From Cryomorphaceae bacterium (GTDB lineage Bacteria > Bacteroidota > Bacteroidia > Flavobacteriales > Schleiferiaceae), in assembly GCA_021298655.1 (NCBI GenBank), contig JAJTFK010000007.1, positions 22,013-86,012 on the forward strand: 64,000 bases of DNA, written 5' to 3'. Below the pieces are notes generated by a model that saw nothing but the letters and a program-made list of their open reading frames with translations, ran no database searches and had not been told where the DNA came from. Made by a program: the position numbers and the translations under genes. This document shows, one piece after another, positions 63,109-64,000 of the stretch (the first letter of the stretch is position 1; every line of letters begins with the position of its first letter).

Positions 63109-63513
63109 ATGAAGGAGCCATTAGCCTCGGTTTCGGAATTTCACCGAATCTACAACGTGCCCCAATCTGCGGACCCGGTAGCCAAGCCCGGTGCGGAGTT
63201 AATTGCCCTGCGCCACCGCCTGATGGCCGAAGAAAACGACGAATACCTCGAGGCGGCCCACGCCGGCAACTTGGTGGAAGTGGCCGACGCCTTGGGCGAT
63301 CAACTCTACATTCTTTGCGGCACCATCATTACCCACGGATTGCAGCACGTGATCGAAGAGGTCTTTCGCGAAATTCACCAAAGCAACCTGAGCAAGCTCG
63401 GCCCGGACGGCCAACCGCTCTACCGCGAAGACGGCAAAGTGCTCAAGGGGCCCAACTACTTTAGGCCCGACATTGCTTCGGTACTCGAGGGCCGTTCCCC
63501 CCAGCGGTCCTGA
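63109..63513 (+). CDS. MazG-like nucleoside triphosphate pyrophosphohydrolase
   Basis: The 134-residue all-helical protein has the metal-binding motifs of the MazG/HisE superfamily: RLMAEENDEYLEA (EExxE type) and EVADALGDQLYIL (ExxD). Family members cleave NTPs or related nucleotides to NMP and pyrophosphate, often for house-cleaning. ATG 63109 is preferred to the TTG at 63088. The last 58 bases overlap the convergent OstA-like gene. Confidence 0.85.
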   Translation: MKEPLASVSEFHRIYNVPQSADPVAKPGAELIALRHRLMAEENDEYLEAAHAGNLVEVADALGDQLYILCGTIITHGLQHVIEEVFREIHQSNLSKLGPDGQPLYREDGKVLKGPNYFRPDIASVLEGRSPQRS

Positions 63514-64000
63514 TAGCCCGGTAAAAACGTCGGTTTGGCGTCGTTCACGGCACCGCCGTTGGGACTCGGGAAAAACCGCACTTCATCGAGCCCTCCGTCG
63601 GGTAAAAACGTAAGCTGAATCCGGGCGGACTTCATTTGGCTCGACATGCTCGCGTCGGGGTAAAACAAGGCCTGGGCATTGGTTTCCAGGTCCATGAGGT
63701 CCATTTTTCGGTTTCGAATGCGCGCGCGCAGCTGTTCCGCCGCCATCTGATCGCAGCGTCCGGTGCTGTCGGCTTGCGTGCCCAGGTGCACCCCGTTGAA
63801 GGCCCAAAGGCTGTCTCCAGGACCTTGTTGGCTTAGGTGAAACGTTTGCGCAAGAATTTGGTAGGCGCCGCTCCAGATCACCGGGTCGCCGTCCAGCACG
63901 TAGGTCGAGTCCTTCCTCTGGCCCAGCCAACGGTCGGCTCGGCCGCTCCAAGATGGCATGCGCACGATGGCGCTTCCGCGGGCAACCACGCTGTCTTTGG
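63456..64000 (-). CDS. OstA-like protein, 3' part (runs off the window)
   Basis: The reading frame is open to the window edge, so the GTG at 63989 is not the start. The visible 180 residues include WLGQRKDSTYVLDGDPVIWSG, LRARIRNRKMDLMDLETNAQ and ARIQLTFLPDGGLDEVRFF, the repeating strand pattern of the OstA/LptA-like domains in Bacteroidota, which are thought to work in lipopolysaccharide transport. The overlap with the MazG-like 3' end is 58 bases. Confidence 0.65.
   Translation of the reverse strand, partial: KDSVVARGSAIVRMPSWSGRADRWLGQRKDSTYVLDGDPVIWSGAYQILAQTFHLSQQGPGDSLWAFNGVHLGTQADSTGRCDQMAAEQLRARIRNRKMDLMDLETNAQALFYPDASMSSQMKSARIQLTFLPDGGLDEVRFFPSPNGGAVNDAKPTFLPGYQDRWGERPSSTEAMSGLK

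Overview
The window reads as a densely packed, high-GC chromosome segment of a Bacteroidota bacterium, most likely Flavobacteriales. The evidence is a type B type IX secretion C-terminal domain, a long NusB followed by DUF1573 and YajC, BshC, DUF4294, a BtuG-like partner for a TonB receptor, the ftsK-lolA-lptF-ribB block, and promoters with the TAnnTTTG -7 box of this phylum, often only 4-10 bases before the start codon. No rRNA, tRNA, phage, insertion sequence or CRISPR array was seen. Genus-level placement cannot be made from this stretch.

Layout. 1-7.8 kb: partial DUF4294 gene, bshC, a frame-broken guaA, a periplasmic-binding-like protein, crtZ and lycopene cyclase, then nusB-DUF1573-yajC. 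7.8-16.8 kb: TPR-like membrane protein, PhoH-like ATPase, pckA, saccharopine dehydrogenase, rpsP-rimM, and an S1/P1 nuclease - Rrf2 regulator - cystathionine beta-synthase operon. 16.8-27.5 kb: sugar acetyltransferase, acyl-CoA dehydrogenase, a large secreted FN3-rich protein, guaB, a carboxypeptidase-regulatory-like protein, ettA-hisS. 27.5-32.6 kb: a tightly overlapping minus-strand set of SDR, flavin reductase, DUF2256 (a 51-residue gene), FeS-type photolyase, cry-DASH, a small membrane protein and DUF2490. 32.6-37.2 kb: hutH, then a minus-strand operon tsaD-(RimB-like protease)-rimK-rsmE. 37.2-49 kb: tamB, then a minus-strand operon ftsK-lolA-lptF-GT4-GT2-ribB. 49-59.3 kb: arginase and a frame-broken argS, a C1 peptidase, 3-hydroxybutyryl-CoA dehydrogenase, an exopolysaccharide sugar transferase with a lipoprotein, pcm, smpB, pyrD and an HMG-CoA lyase-like gene. 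59.3-62.4 kb: a cobalamin riboswitch controlling a BtuB-like TonB receptor and a BtuG-like surface lipoprotein. 62.4-64 kb: DUF6580 membrane protein, a two-helix membrane protein, a MazG-like pyrophosphohydrolase, and the end of an OstA-like gene that runs off the window.

How the genes work together. The B12 unit is a complete riboswitch-controlled outer-membrane uptake module. The 27.5-32.6 kb operon joins two different photolyase/cryptochrome flavoproteins to a flavin reductase and looks like a light/DNA-repair unit. The tsaD-rimK-rsmE operon groups tRNA, ribosomal protein and rRNA modification. FtsK, LolA and LptF form a cell-division and envelope block with two glycosyltransferases inserted.

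The most notable anomalies are two internal deletions of about 50-65 bases that shift the frame of the normally essential genes guaA and argS, and a repeated arrangement in which divergent genes have -7 boxes almost back to back. No gene is absent over any stretch longer than 300 bases; the longest non-coding stretches are the 215-base riboswitch leader and the 185-base phoH upstream region.
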